A DNA stretch of 64,000 bases from Lithospermum erythrorhizon (GCA_019722365.1 JADFUC010000954.1:1984001-2048000); one strand, 5' to 3'; shown: positions 35,801-47,964, counted from the stretch's first letter. A program made the numbers and translations. Notes: a model not told the origin generated them from the sequence alone.

Positions 35801-37884
35801 TCCCTACATTTGGCTGTTCCTTCTGCTGTGTTTGGGCAACTTGTGCCAGGGTTAGCTACGGCAATTTATTATTCTTCTTCACTGATAAATTTGTTGGAAA
35901 ATCTCAGGGTAGCACTAATCTAGAGGCCATTCAGATTATCAAGAAGCCTGGAGGTTCATTGAAGGATTCATTTCTAGATGAGGGGTAAGCCTGCTGCTGT
36001 ACTTTTTGCATGTGATAGCTTGACTTTTTTTTACATGATTCATGTTGAAGCTTTAGTTTCTAGTTTCATTTATATGCAAATGGAGATCTTGTGGCAGCTG
36101 AGAGGTTCTGACTTCTCTTTTGTGGTTTGGTTTCGTACAATTGGTTCTTCCTTCTGATGACTACTACCTGAATGTAACTCTAAAAGCATTTATTTCTATA
36201 AAAATGGTAATATTCAGCATTTCATAGATGCATTTCATTCTATGCAACTGGTAATAGTCCGAATTTGTTTACTTCAAATTATTATGCAACCTCTTTTAGG
36301 CAAGAAGGTTTAGGAATTTCAATGTATCAATATTGTTTATGTCATACATGATCCTGTTCATATTGTTAGCAACAAAGTAGCTATTACCTGCCGATTGTAC
36401 CTTCACCTTCAAGCATGATGATGTAATACCCAAGGCGTGACCATTATGTAAAATTAGTCATATTCGTTACTTCATAATGACCCATAACTTGCTGTCTATA
36501 TAGATGTCTTTCTTCAAGCATTTTCAATATCTCAATTGAACTTGATTAATAATGGTTGTCCTTTCCTGTGGAAATTTTGTATGCAGATTTATATTGGACA
36601 AGAAAATTGGTCTTGGCCAGCCTAAGCGAATAGAGAATGCCAACATTTTGGTGGCAAATACTGCAATGGATACAGATAAAGTGAAAATATATGGTGCTCG
36701 TGTTCGTGTTGATTCAATGGCTAAGGTTGCTGAGATTGAAGGGGCTGAAAAGGAAAAGATGAGAGAAAAGGTGCAAAAGATAATTGGTCATGGAATAAAT
36801 TGCTTTGTCAACCGCCAATTGATCTATAACTTCCCAGAGGAACTATTCGCTGACGCTGGTGTACTTGCAATAGAGCATGCTGATTTTGATGGCATTGAGC
36901 GTTTAGCTCTAGTTACTGGTGGTGAGATTGCGTCAACCTTTGATAATCCTGAGTCTGTAAAACTTGGCCACTGCAAGCTCATTGAGGAAGTTATGATTGG
37001 TGAGGACAAGCTGATCCACTTCTCTGGCTGTGAGATGGGTCAAGCCTGTACAATTGTATTAAGAGGTGCAAGGTAATTGTACAAAGCAATTTTTTGTTTT
37101 TTCAATTTTTGTTAGACCTAATCAGCATCATAATATCTTTTGTACTCATGTTTTTTACTTTTGCAGCAATCATGTACTAGATGAGGCTGAGAGATCTTTA
37201 CATGATGCATTGTGTGTGCTCTCTCAGACAGTGAATGACAGCAGGGTCTTGCTTGGAGGTGGATGGCCTGAGATGGTGATGGCAAAAGCAGTTGATGAGC
37301 TGGCTAAGAAGACACCTGGAAAAAGATCACATGCTATTGAAGCTTTCTCACGGGCACTCTCAGCCATTCCAACAATCATTGCAGACAATGCTGGTCTAGA
37401 TAGTGCTGAGTTGGTCGCTCAACTCCGAGCAGAGCATCACAAAGAAGAAAGTAAAGCAGGGATCGATGTCATTTCTGGATGTGTGAGTATCCCTAAATGA
37501 TGTCTTTTTCTATTTCAAATTTAAAATACATTTTGATTGTACTAATGCCATTTGGTTATCAACACTGTTGGATAATTGAGCTGTCAGATTTATCTCTGGC
37601 TCGTTTTATTTATCAGTATGGAAACAATCATTATCCAATAAATTTTGTCTCGGTTTTATGAGAAGTGTAGAGTATTTTCTCTTTTGTGTACTTAATTTGC
37701 AATAGTTACTTACATCAAGCTTTTGTGGCATTGGTAGGTTGGGGATATGTCTGAGCTGGGGATTTCTGAGGCATTCAAAGTTAAGCAGGCTGTGTTGCTT
37801 TCTGCCACTGAGGCTACCGAGATGATCCTTAGAGTGGACGAGATCATCACTTGTGCTCCGCGTAGGAGGGAAGATAGAATGTGA
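32804..37884 (+). CDS. CCT2: Chaperonin CCT subunit beta (TCP-1 beta), 11 exons, 527 aa
   Basis: One of eight subunits of the cytosolic CCT/TRiC ring that folds actin, tubulin and other proteins using ATP. Exons are 32804-32809, 32907-32963, 34275-34340, 34431-34542, 34712-34840, 35329-35400, 35611-35726, 35908-35984, 36587-37072, 37167-37482 and 37738-37884. The spliced frame is 1584 nt, the length expected for plant CCT2. Exon 1 codes only for Met-Ala, fused by the splice to [19 protein letters not shown]. Group II chaperonin nucleotide motifs are present: LGPKGMD (about 38-44), TNDGATIL (about 58-65) and GDGTTS (91-96). GGGWPE lies at 404-409 and the C-terminus is [12 protein letters not shown]. 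All key residues seem intact. Identification rests on near-identity with remembered plant CCT2 over its whole length. Intron 2 carries a MITE-end array. Confidence 0.97.
32991..34183. repeat. Array of about eight MITE left ends with one right end, in CCT2 intron 2
   Basis: Stowaway-like starts (variants of ACTCCCTCGTCCCAAAAAGA then TTGTCCAGTTTGA) recur at about 32991, 33103, 33221, 33323, 33481, 33624, 33797 and 33929. Each is followed by a similar body (...TTTGTAGCTTTAATTGACAC..., ATGTTAATAGTAAAGTAG, GATATATTTTTCAC). Spacings are 100-175 bases. A single inverted terminus is at 34155-34183, where the reverse complement reads ATACTCTGTCCATCTCATAA then ATATTGTCCTG. The last two units are nearly identical. 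Confidence 0.75.
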
Positions 37885-38827
37885 GGACAAGTTTGCTAAT
37901 AGGTGCCACATATTGAGGTGAAGTGGCTTGTGCACCTTGTTATTATGTTGGTTGATGAATGCTCCTGTGCTCATTATGATATATCTCAGAAAAGCGGACA
38001 TAATGCCTCTGTCTCGTTACATTTGAAACGTAGAGAAGACTTCGGATGCTGCTATTAATTTGTTTTAATGTTTTAGCAAGGATTTATTCGTTTACCCTTC
38101 TGAATTACAGTCGTCATTGAACCGAATAGATTATGTTTCTGTTGCTCGTGGTGTGAAAAGAGCTATTCGTTTTAAAGGTGCTTTAGAATATTTTGCATGC
38201 TATCCCTTTTAAAGTAAGTTGGGTGAGGTAGAAACTAATTCCAAGACACTTCAATTTAAGGTATGCACTCAGTGATGGAAGTACTAATTCAAGATACTTT
38301 AATTCATATCTTGGAAATAGTTATTCCCGTTTGGTGGTGATATCATTTCCCTATTTTTGAGAAGTTTCGAGCAAATTCATGGATTAATATGCTTACTACT
38401 GAAACTCCCTTTGCATCGAGTTTGGCCTATAAATGTTTGCCTTTGTTGCATCTTTGAGTTATGAATAATCCATATTTTCCCTTTCAGCATTAGGTTGTCT
38501 GCTGACCGGATAATCCGTTATCCGTTCGATAACTAATTTGGAAAATCCAATTTGATTACCAACTCAATTGATTATCGAGTCGGACTCGTTAAAAGGTATT
38601 ATTCATTGTTCGAAATAATCGGGTAATGACTTGATTCGATAAAATAAATATACTTGATACTTGTAAAAACTGGACTCAATTAAAGCTTGTGACACATTCT
38701 TATGTATAATTGACCAGGTCATCGGATACCGGCTCCATATTTGATTAAAAAATTCGACTCAATACCCCCGCCGACTGATATCAGGTCGGGCTCGAATTAA
38801 AAAGTTGATTGATATCCTAAACAATGG
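37885..38827. other. CCT2 3' flank and transposon-like remnant
   Basis: The first 300-500 bases are likely CCT2 3' UTR. From 38,480 the sequence changes to CGATAAT/TCGGGT-rich DNA with repeated GGACTCAATTAAA-type motifs and no open frame. It is probably an old repeat into which the SINE later inserted. Confidence 0.35.
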
Positions 38828-38842
38828 ACTCAATAAAATTTC

Positions 38843-38954
38843 GAGAACATCGAATGGCCTAGTGGTTAGGAGGCCTTTCAGTGACTTAGAGGTTCAGCGT
38901 TCGATTCTCATTGTAAGGGGGCGGTGGGTGGGTTTTTTTTTTTAAAAAAACGGA
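38843..38954 (+). mobile_element. tRNA-derived SINE with perfect target-site duplications
   Basis: TGGCCTAGTGGTTAGGAGG matches a Pol III A box. GTTCAGCGTTCGATTCTC, about 35 bases later, matches a B box. The element ends in a T run followed by an A run. The 15-base sequence ACTCAATAAAATTTC occurs exactly at 38828-38842 and again at 38955-38969, bracketing it. This is the signature of L1-type target-primed insertion. The body is only about 112 bases. A true tRNA gene is excluded because the stem pairing and length do not fit. Confidence 0.85.
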
Positions 38955-39223
38955 ACTCAATAAAATTTCTATCCAATCAAATTTATCAGTAATCGCTCGA
39001 ATCAGATTCGATAATAACACTGGTCCTTATGAATAATGAACCGGGCCCATATGGACTGAGTCCATATTTTCTCATAAACTCAATTCTATTATCTTTAACT
39101 TCCGAGTCTTCAACTGTAGTATTTTCTTGATTCTTGAATTACAAACATTTTACTATTTTATTATTATTCTACCAAATTGAATCCATCACTACAATCAAAA
39201 CTCTCCAAATCCATCATTTTCAG

Positions 39224-40253
39224 GTATTAAAACAATAAAATCTTTTTTGGTTTCATTTTATTTTATTTATATTATGTTATGATGGAAGTTAGATCTTGTC
39301 AAATAAGAAAATATTTTTTTTTTAATAAATAGGAAAAGGGTATTTTCAATTGGATGATTTATGTTTCTGCATCTGAAATTGTTAAAAATGGTATCATTAA
39401 TTAGTAACTTCATTTTGTAGTTAAATTTAATTTCATTTTGTTCATATATGTTAAGAATTTATGCGGATTTTATTGTTTTATCGGTTTCTATTTGGCTTTG
39501 ATACATGATTTGTTGGATCAATGGTTTGATTTGATCAATTTGTGGTGGAATTTAATGGCTTTGAACAAATACTAAGTTACTGTATTAGTTACATGTAGAA
39601 GGAAAATTTTAGTACTCCCTTTTTCGCTAAAAGATAGTCCGATTTTGAATTTTGATGAGTAGACTTTTAAAATATTGAACTTAAATATATTTGAGTATGG
39701 TATAGTTAGTATTTGTCGAAAAGTATGTCGGAATATAGTTTTTTCAACCTAATTTACTATTAACATGATAATTTTGATTCAAATCAAAGTTTTGTGAGTC
39801 AAGTAAGAGCTCAAAGTTTGTTAATTTTCACTATAAAAAAGAAATCTGGGCGATCTTTTAGGGACGGAGGTAGTATAAAAGATATGGGCATTGTTATATT
39901 AGTATGAAGCAAAGAGTGGAAAAATTGTGGTGTAAATAGAGAAATCATTATTTTGATGCAGAGTTAAATAGTGGCTTATTCATATTGAAACAGGTAAAGT
40001 ACCTGATTTTAACAAATAATTGCAGAGCGTGGGAATCGAACTTACATGTATAGGTGTTATTACTAAATTTTGAAGTTTGGTTTAGGTAGTCGGGAAAGAA
40101 AAGTGTTTCTTGTTTCGGTTTAGGTTTAGGTTCTATTAGGAATGATAGCATGGTGCTTATATTTAGTGACCCCCACCTAAATCAATGTTTATAATCAATC
40201 TTGATTTCGATGATGTTATCTTGTAAAACTATATTTATTTTTTTGAATTGCAG
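39224..40253 (+). other. Probable 5'-UTR intron of YIF1
   Basis: A donor (CATTTTCAG then GTATTAAAAC) at 39224 and an acceptor (TGAATTGCAG) ending at 40253 lie immediately before the AAATG start of YIF1. Leader introns of about 1 kb are common in plant genes and can raise expression. Only the splice consensus supports it; transcripts would settle it. Confidence 0.45.
39611..39885. mobile_element. Stowaway-like MITE in the YIF1 leader intron
   Basis: The left terminus TACTCCCTTTTTCGCTAAAA then GATAGTCC pairs with the right terminus, whose reverse complement is TACTACCTCCGTCCCTAAAA then GATCGCC. Total length is about 275 bases, AT-rich and non-coding. An AGTA sits at both edges. The ends match the general TACTCCCTCCGTCCC class scattered through the window. 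Confidence 0.8.
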
Positions 40254-40255
40254 AA

Positions 40256-42738
40256 ATGTACGATAACCTTGGAGGATATCCGGGAGGGCCAAGACCACCC
40301 CAACCTAATGCACAGTCGAATCCTTTTGGAAATGCTTTCTATGGTGCAGGACCAGGACTTATAAAAGGTGGATTGAGTGCTTATGGGGAGAAAATTCTTG
40401 GGTCAAGTTCTGAATACGTTCAAAGTAATGTGAGTTTATCAGATATCTTAAGCATAGGTTTTGAAATAGTTTCAGTATCTAATATGGTCTTCTTTAGATA
40501 AGATATTTGCATAAAAACAGAAGCTTCGATATTTTTCGAAGGATGAAATATGTGTTCCAAAGTAGATGTTTCACTGTTCACCTTAGGGTCCTGCAGATGT
40601 GAACACACTAGGTTGAGTTTGAGCTCCGCTGCAAATTTGTTATAGGTTGCAATGTTAGAATCGTCAATAGCTAAATGAACAATAATTTGTTGTCGGGGAA
40701 ACTGTATCTTTTGAATTAAAAGATAAAATTGTGAAACTATAGATAATGCCCTGTATTTCGTTATGTTGATTATGGCATCTGGCTTTGATCTCAATATATT
40801 CGTGGTCTTTTTTTTTTCCTTTCTATTAGGCGTGGTTTCGTTCTCGTGTAAGAGTGTTTCTTGCTTCTTGCAGACCTGATTAGTTACTTTCTGATATTGT
40901 TTTCGTTTTTTCTAGTTTATCCTTTTGAGATTATGATTCAGGAGATATAGGGCTTCAGTTTTGAATACTTGATTATGGCTTTTCAGTATATGTGATAAGT
41001 ATGTTATGCATACCCATAGTGAGTTTTCCAATATTAGTTCTGTTCTAACCTCGATTTCATTTTTACTGAACTGTTCTATCTGATTATTTTCATTATTGAC
41101 CTTTAGTAATGTACTAATTATTTTAGTTACCTAATTGAGGTTGGAGATGATTTTCTGTTGATATCATTTGATTTTTGTAATTGAATAACAGATCAGTAGG
41201 TGGTTTTCTGATCCTCAATACTATTTCCAAGTTAATGACCAATACGTCAGGAACAAATTAAAAGTTGTCCTTTTTCCATTTTTGCACAGGGTAAGTTATT
41301 ATGCTGTTCATCTCTATTATGAAATTCTTCTTTGCCTGCCTTCAATAATGTTAGTATTTGATTATGGCAATACTCCTCAGGGGCATTGGACAAGGATTAC
41401 GGAGCCTGTAGGTGGGAGGCTCTCCTATAAACCCCCTATCTATGACATAAATGCTCCAGACTTGTATATTCCATTTATGGCATTTGGAACTTATGTTATC
41501 TTTGCTGGTTTGTCGCTGGGTCTTCATGGAAAGTAAGTTTAAGCTTCAGATGAGCTTATTAATCTATCTCTTTGCCTATCCTCGATATGTGATATCTGTG
41601 CTTATTAAGCTTCAGATGAGCTTATTTTGTTAGGCCTTTTAAAGAGATAGCTTCTCTCGATCCTTGTACATGATCAATATAATCGTGGTTTGGAGTGACT
41701 TAGTGTTGTGACTATCAGATGGTATTCATTGATGTTTAGGTTGATATAATAGTTTCTATTATATAAAGCCAGGTCTGGCATATTCGACAGTCTGCAATTA
41801 TGGAGTACTTCTTTTTGAGTGACTTCTTAATTGCATGACTGGTTGGATGAATGCAAAATTTGGCCCCACCAACATCCAGTCCCACCAGTATTATTAGTTC
41901 CTTGACCAAATAATATGGTTGTGTTATTAGTGTGGGCATTGTTGTGCAAGTCTATTTGAAGGGGTGGTAAAACACTTGATATCCTGAACCTCTTTTGGTA
42001 CGTCGCTGTCTCTTTGACTATCAAATATTCGTTATATGCTAGGAATAAGTTCCTACTTGATCAAATATTCGGTATACCCCCAAATATGTATGCCTGATGA
42101 ACTTTCAGTTCAGTGGCGTACTATTCTGTAAGTTATTTTACGTGATTTGTTATCTATTGTTGTCTCAGTCTCGCAATTGCTGAAATGCTCCCTGCCTTTC
42201 AACTTCCAACATATTACTTTCAAGGTCTTGAAGATTGAAAAATCGAGTAATCCATTTTTTGGATGCTTATGAAATGCAGTATGCTGAAATGTTATTTTAT
42301 TTTGGAACTATTATGATACCGTTCCATGACATATTTGCTTAAATTTTCAGGTTTAGCCCAGAAGCACTAAATTGGCTGTTTATTAAAGGATTGTTCGGCT
42401 GGTTTATCCAAGTTTCCCTTTTGAAAATGTCGTTGCTGTCTTTGGGTGGGGCGGAGGCACCTTTGCTCGACATCGTGGCATACGCTGGTTACACTTTTGC
42501 AGGATTATCTCTTGCTGTCCTCGGAAAAATTCTAATGAGCTATGCATTCTACTTCGTGATGCCATGGACATGTTTATGCATGGGAGTATTCTTAGTTAAG
42601 ACAATGAAGAGAGTTCTTTTCGCAGAAGTCAGAACTTACGATTCAAGCCGGCATCATTACCTCTTGTTGTTCATCGCCTTGGCTCAGTTCCCACTCTTTA
42701 TTTGGCTCGGAAACGTTAGTGTCAATTGGCTCTTCTAG
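40256..42738 (+). CDS. YIF1: YIF1 family protein (Yip1-interacting factor), 4 coding exons, 270 aa
   Basis: A multi-pass protein that partners Yip1 in ER-Golgi vesicle traffic. Exons are 40256-40429, 41192-41290, 41381-41532 and 42351-42738; total 813 nt, phases consistent. Residues 1-25 are Gly/Pro/Asn-rich and cytosolic. Then come the conserved NPFGNAFYGAGPGLIKGG segment and, across the exon 1/2 junction, SNISRWFSDPQYYFQVND. YVRNKLKVVLFPFLHRGHW (about 78-94) is the HRF1/YIF1 signature. Hydrophobic segments follow at about 120-140 and four more in exon 4, ending GNVSVNWLF. Length and sequence match plant YIF1 homologs throughout. The start is the first ATG after the leader intron acceptor, only two bases into the exon. 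Confidence 0.94.
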
Positions 42739-45365
42739 GCCAAAAACCTAAGCAATGGATAAACAATCTGTGTGAACCATTTGAATAGTAATGGTCTAAT
42801 GGACATTCACATCCCAATATTTTGTTGTTTAGTCTTGCATGTATTTGTGGTTTCTATGTTTGGACTTGTAAGATCAAAAGTAAAGGAAACGTTTCAATGA
42901 AATCATATAATTTTTCCCTTGGCTGAGTTACTAATGACTAATGAGTGATGACCTTGAAGGTTTCACTTACAATACACTCTCCATTCTTTATTTATTTATC
43001 GCTTTGTGCTAAATTTTTGCTTTAAATATGTTTTATTATTTTAGCATATAAATCAGATTTGTGATATTTTATATTTTTTCTTACGAAATTATCAATCAAC
43101 TAATAATATGGGCTTAAATAATCAAGCCATTATATATTTTAATGCATTTTCAATATATTTTTTAATATACTTATTAAACTACAATCTAAATAAAAATAAT
43201 CAAAAAAGTAGCATTGTATTTCAAGCATGTAACTTATAAACCCTATAAGGCAATCCACCTTCATCATACTCCTTTCGTCCCAAATTCTACGAGTTATTTT
43301 TTTTCAAACAAATATCAAAATTAATTCTATTAGTTTAAAAAATAAAAGAAAACCTAGTTTGAAGTTAAATTGAAAAATTGGATCAATCAATCACAATAAC
43401 TTAATTCCAATCTTTAACTAATTTATTTTTGGCTAATTAGCTTGATGTTCTCATGAACTATCACTTTATTTTCGCCTCGGCTATCATTCATCGCTCTTTC
43501 CTCGCTGCCTCTGTATTATCTTCTTGGTACGGCCCCGCACCTATAACGACTACTTTACCATAATAGAACAACCAAAGTGATACGGTACATATTTAAAATA
43601 TTTTACATAATTAATAAACTCTACCACTTTTTTCTTCACACACCCCACTCCCCCACTCTACACCTACCCCACCCCTTCCTCAAACTTTCCCCATGCAAAC
43701 TTTCACCAACCATCACTTTTTTCTTTGACATACCCCTTCCCACCCCTACCCCCACTCCTCCCTCTAAACTTTCGCCTTCAATCTCTTCTTCATTATAGAG
43801 CTATGTATACGGCAGAAATTTTTTGAAGAAAAGAAAAACAAAATGAAAGCCTTCTTTGTCAAGTGGTCCGTATTTGGTTACCTGATAGAGGACATGAGGA
43901 CGATAGCTCGATACCCTATAATTGTTGTGCTTTTCAGGAAAGCTCACAACTCAGCTCGGATATGTTGTTGTTTAATGGGAGAAAGGGCAGGGCCAGGCAA
44001 TGCTGTTTAAATACTTGGTATAATCGATCTCATAAAATATCCATTAAAAATTCTGGGATCAGACATCCGATTTATACATTCAATCTATATAAGTTCACTA
44101 TACGTTACTGTTTGGACAATTAATATTTGTGACTTATCGGCACCGGAGACAGTGGGTTACGATTGGGCCATAGCCTATTCAGAATCTATATATTAATGCA
44201 ATAGTTCGTTATCATTGGTTAATATATTACTTTTGTCGATCCTAAAAGCCATACAACAAGAACCGAAACTAAATAATAAATGATTATTAAACTTCCTGAG
44301 ATAAAGCGAACACGTAGCACGCATTGACGAGATTGAGAAAACTTCTAGATGTTCTTTATGTTCCTAAATTGTAGATAAAGATAAACATCTCTAAAACATT
44401 ATCACTTAACTAATAAAGTTTCATAAATTCTAGGGATTTATGGCTGCCGCCTCTAACGCCTACTGGGGACATTCTGGCTAAATTATAGGGCTTTAAGGCT
44501 AGAAATAGTGAGTCTAAGCTTAATAAATGTTTAACGTCATATTTTGATTTAAGAAACAATTCTCTTCCATCTTTTAATCCTGGGCTTTTACCTTTTAATC
44601 GCTCTAAGAAAACGCATCTGGCGGCTCGACACTCATTTCAAGGACTATTCGAGATTCTCTCTGACTAATATCAGCAGCCTATTCAATGTTTCAAGCACTC
44701 TGTTACATCGCCGCTAACACTAACAGTTGTGGCGTGGGGTAGCTAAATATCCCAAATTATTGTCCAACTTCCATAATTGATGTACAAAGCATATCAACAA
44801 CTATTCTACTGATTCTAGATTCAGTATTCCATAATTGATTTGCAGAAGCTAGAGAGTCAACAAAAGGTTCACTTCTGGAAGCTTTGAAACGAGAATGGTG
44901 GAGGCTGTGGGGTGGGCACGGTGAGGATAATGGTGGTAGGGGTGGATTAAAGATGAAGGGCGGGGAGCAAGGCTATGAGTGTAGGGGTTTAGATGACGAG
45001 TGAGTGACAAGCAGCAAGAAAAATAAAATTTATTTTACTCATGAATATTTTAAACGGCCCCATATACTTTGTACTTTATTATTGCGCAGAAATAATCGCA
45101 TGCGACCACTTCAAAAAAGTTAAGACAAGATAAATATCACTGGTAAAAAGAACTTATAATTCAAAACCAAACTAAAAATAAATTGATAATTTAGAAGCAT
45201 CCGGCTAATGAGACTTTATTTTTTTATGAAAAAAAAATAAATCCTATAAATTGTCAAAAAGTTGTACTTTCTTCTAGGGTTTGGTAATAGTTTATTGTCG
45301 TAATAAAAATGATTAATCAATGTTAGATATTTGTCCTCCATTACATTTCACCTCTAAAACCCACT
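42739..45365. other. Intergenic region with a possible C-rich inverted-repeat element
   Basis: Probable YIF1 3' UTR to about 42,920. From 43,620 to 43,790 the plus strand is C-rich (CACCCCACTCCCCCACTC, CCCACCCCTACCCCCACTCC). From 44,890 to 44,990 it is G-rich, and flanking segments near 43,590 and 45,045 both contain TTTAAAATATT with weak inverted similarity. This arrangement resembles the elements at 12,935 and 48,764, so a decayed 1.4-1.8 kb element is possible. A MITE-like CATACTCCTTTCGTCCCAAA sits at 43,265. No gene is supported. Confidence 0.3.
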
Positions 45366-47964
45366 ATGGAGGTTCATTCTTCCCCACCTCTAGAAAATCA
45401 AGAACCTGACACCAAGAAACTCAAAATGTCCACCACCACCACCTCCGACGACGATGAAAGCCACCACCCCCACAATTAATCGTCGATGGGTGGCGCCGCC
45501 CCCCAATAAAAGCCAGCGTTTAAACGTCGTAAAGTTGCAATCTTTTTTGCTTATTGTGGTGTTGGGTATCAGGGTATGCAGAAAAACCCAGGTGCCAAAA
45601 CTATTGAAGGTACAAAGAAAATATTTTTATTTTATTTGTTTGTTTTTTTGAGTACCCAAGTACCACATTCGTTGATTAATACGGGTACTTTTTTTTTTAT
45701 TTATATATACATTATAATAATTCAACCGCTTCCTACAATTTGTATTCGAACTAAAACTAAAGCAAATTAACCCATAATTCATTCGACATTATCTCGTTGA
45801 TTAATACCTTATGATGTGTATTTATTAGTTATTGTATTTTAGGAATCTATAATGAATTGATTTTAGTATGTATACTCATGGACTCTTAACATGTATCATG
45901 AACTAGTCCTGTTAAGTTTATATTAAAAAAAGATCTCTTGCAGTAAGGTTGGCTAGAGATTTCTTGTAAAAACACCAGCCCAATGTGTAAACACGTAGAT
46001 GGTCAACAGACTGGGTTACACCTACCGGAGGTATTGAGTAGTTAGTCTCACTGGTTGATTAATAACTTCTGATGTGTATTAATTAGTTAATTGTATTTAT
46101 CGATCTATAAACAATTGATTTTAGTATGTATACTTATCACTCTTGACATGTATCATGAAGGAGTCCTGGTTAAGTTCACATTAAGGCCATCTGTAAACCC
46201 GTACTTGTGGTCCAAGTAGACTGGTGTCGGAGATATTGTGTATCCAGTCTCACATTGATTGATTAATAACTTCTGATGTGTATTAATGCATTTTATCCAT
46301 CTATAGCAAATTGATTTTAGTATGTATACTCATGACTCATGAACTCTTAACGTGGTATTACGAGCTAGTACCGGTTAAGTCCACATTAAGGCCACATGTA
46401 AACCCGTACATGTGGTCCAAGTGGACTGTGTTATGTGCTGGAGGTATTGAGTACTTAGTGCCACATTGGTTGCTTAATAGCTTCCTGCTGTATTAGTAAG
46501 GGACTGTGCTTTATCCATATATAATTATTTTAGTATGGATCCCCGTGGATTATTAACAATTTCTTTTTGTTAACATTGAAGGTGAGCTTGAAGAAGCTCT
46601 ATACCAAGCTGGTGCAGTGCCTGAATCTGATAGAGGGCAATCTCGGAAGTATGATTGGGCTCGATCAGCTCGAACAGATAAGGGTGTTAGTGCTGTTGGA
46701 CAAGTTGTTTCGGGTCGGTTTTATGTTGACCCACCTGGGTTTGTTGAGAGGTTGAACTCAAAGCTGCCTGATCAGATTAGGATATTTGGGTATAAGAGGG
46801 TTACTGGATCATTTCATGCCAAGAAGTTTTGTGATAGGAGGAGGTATATGTATTTGCTTCCTGTTTTTGCTCTTGATTCTAGCTGTCATAGGGATAGGGA
46901 GAGTGTTGTGGCTAGTTTGGGGTCTGGTAATGATCTTGTGAAGTGTTTGGAGTGTTCTGAAAGAGGTAGGAAGGTTTTTGGTGTTATGGGTAAACGTGCA
47001 TTCGATGATTTGAAAAATGAAAAGGAGGGTTTGGATATTGAGTCGGGCAGTTTGTCCAACAATACGGTTGAGAAAGAAGAGATAGAAAATGGTGTTAGTG
47101 TTAATGGGGAGGAACTGAAAAATGAAGAATTGAAACATGAGAATGGTGATGTTGGAAATGGATTTGGAGTTGCGGAGGTGAAGAAGAGTGAGTTCTGTTA
47201 TGGTGATAAAGAGAGGGAGAGGTTCAACCGAATCCTGAAGTATTACGAGGGAACACATAATTTTCATAATTTTACGACTAGAACAAAAGCCGAGGATCCA
47301 TCTGCTCACAGATATATCATCTCCTTCGATGCAGATTCAACAGTTGTAGTAGATGGCATCGAGTTCGTGAAGTGTGAGGTTGTGGGGCAAAGCTTTATGC
47401 TTCATCAGATTCGGAAAATGATTGGTCTTGCAGTTGCCATCATGAGGGATTGTGCACCTGAGTTCTTGATTGAAACTGCATTTCGGAAGTAAGTATACTG
47501 ATCATGTGATGTATGTAATTTGGTACTTGTTTGCATTTGTGTGGTACTTTTATGGATTTTCTTAATTGTTCTCAATCAATAATCTCAGGGATGTAAATAT
47601 CAATGTACCCATGGCTCCAGAGGTTGGATTGTATCTGGACGAGTGTTTCTTTTATTCCTATAATAACAAATGGGAAGACAGTCATGAAGAAGTATCAATG
47701 AAAGCTTATGCAGAGGAAGCAGAGGAGTTCAAAATGAAATACATTTTCTCTCATATTGCATCGGCCGAACACAAGGATGGAGCTGTTGCTCTTTGGCTGC
47801 ATTCCCTGAACTATCGTAACTACCCTGATTTACATTGGAGCGATTGTGGGAGCTCCAAAGCAGAAAATATTGAAGTAAAAGACTTGCAAGAGGGGAGCAA
47901 TGATGAGGTTAACACTATCAAGACTGTTGAAGTTACAAATGTTGCTGAAGGAGTCGATGTTTAG
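45366..47964 (+). pseudogene. tRNA pseudouridine synthase (TruA/PUS1 family) gene with two in-frame stops in exon 1
   Basis: The family converts uridines of tRNA to pseudouridine in the nucleus, cytosol or organelles. Exons are 45366-45609, 46582-47488 and 47589-47964, phase-consistent (1527 nt). The core is fully open: AIFFAYCGVGYQGMQKNPG in exon 1, then the catalytic ARSARTDKGVSA (Asp codon 46677-46679), CDRRRYMYLLPVFAL, HNFHNFTTRT, and CEVVGQSFMLHQIRKM in exon 2, then the PEVGLYLDECFF tail in exon 3. Upstream, in the same frame as ATGs 45366, 45426 and 45486, TAA occurs at 45477 and 45507. The next in-frame ATG is 45576, inside the first core strand. Either the gene is damaged, or a short indel (genomic or assembly) separates an out-of-frame ATG, such as 45454, from the core, or initiation is internal. 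Long intact exons 2-3 argue that any damage is recent. Confidence 0.8.
45796..46575 (+). repeat. Tandem repeat, about 205-260 bp units, in intron 1 of the pseudouridine synthase gene
   Basis: Units begin with variants of GTTGATTAATAACTTCTGAT then GTGTATTA at about 45796, 46054, 46258 and 46469 (last one partial). Each contains TTGATTTTAGTATGTATACT, an ACATGTATCATGAA-like segment, and, except in the last unit, GTAAAC(A/C)CGTA and a (G/C)GAGRTATTGWGTA-like block. The final copy ends close to the exon 2 acceptor. Confidence 0.8.

Noticed and set aside
38846..38920. tRNA gene candidate
   Set aside because: A and B boxes are present but the cloverleaf does not fold as a tRNA; the flanking duplications show it is a SINE.
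46809..47309. 166-codon minus-strand frame
   Set aside because: It is antisense to exon 2 of the pseudouridine synthase gene and has no protein-like pattern.
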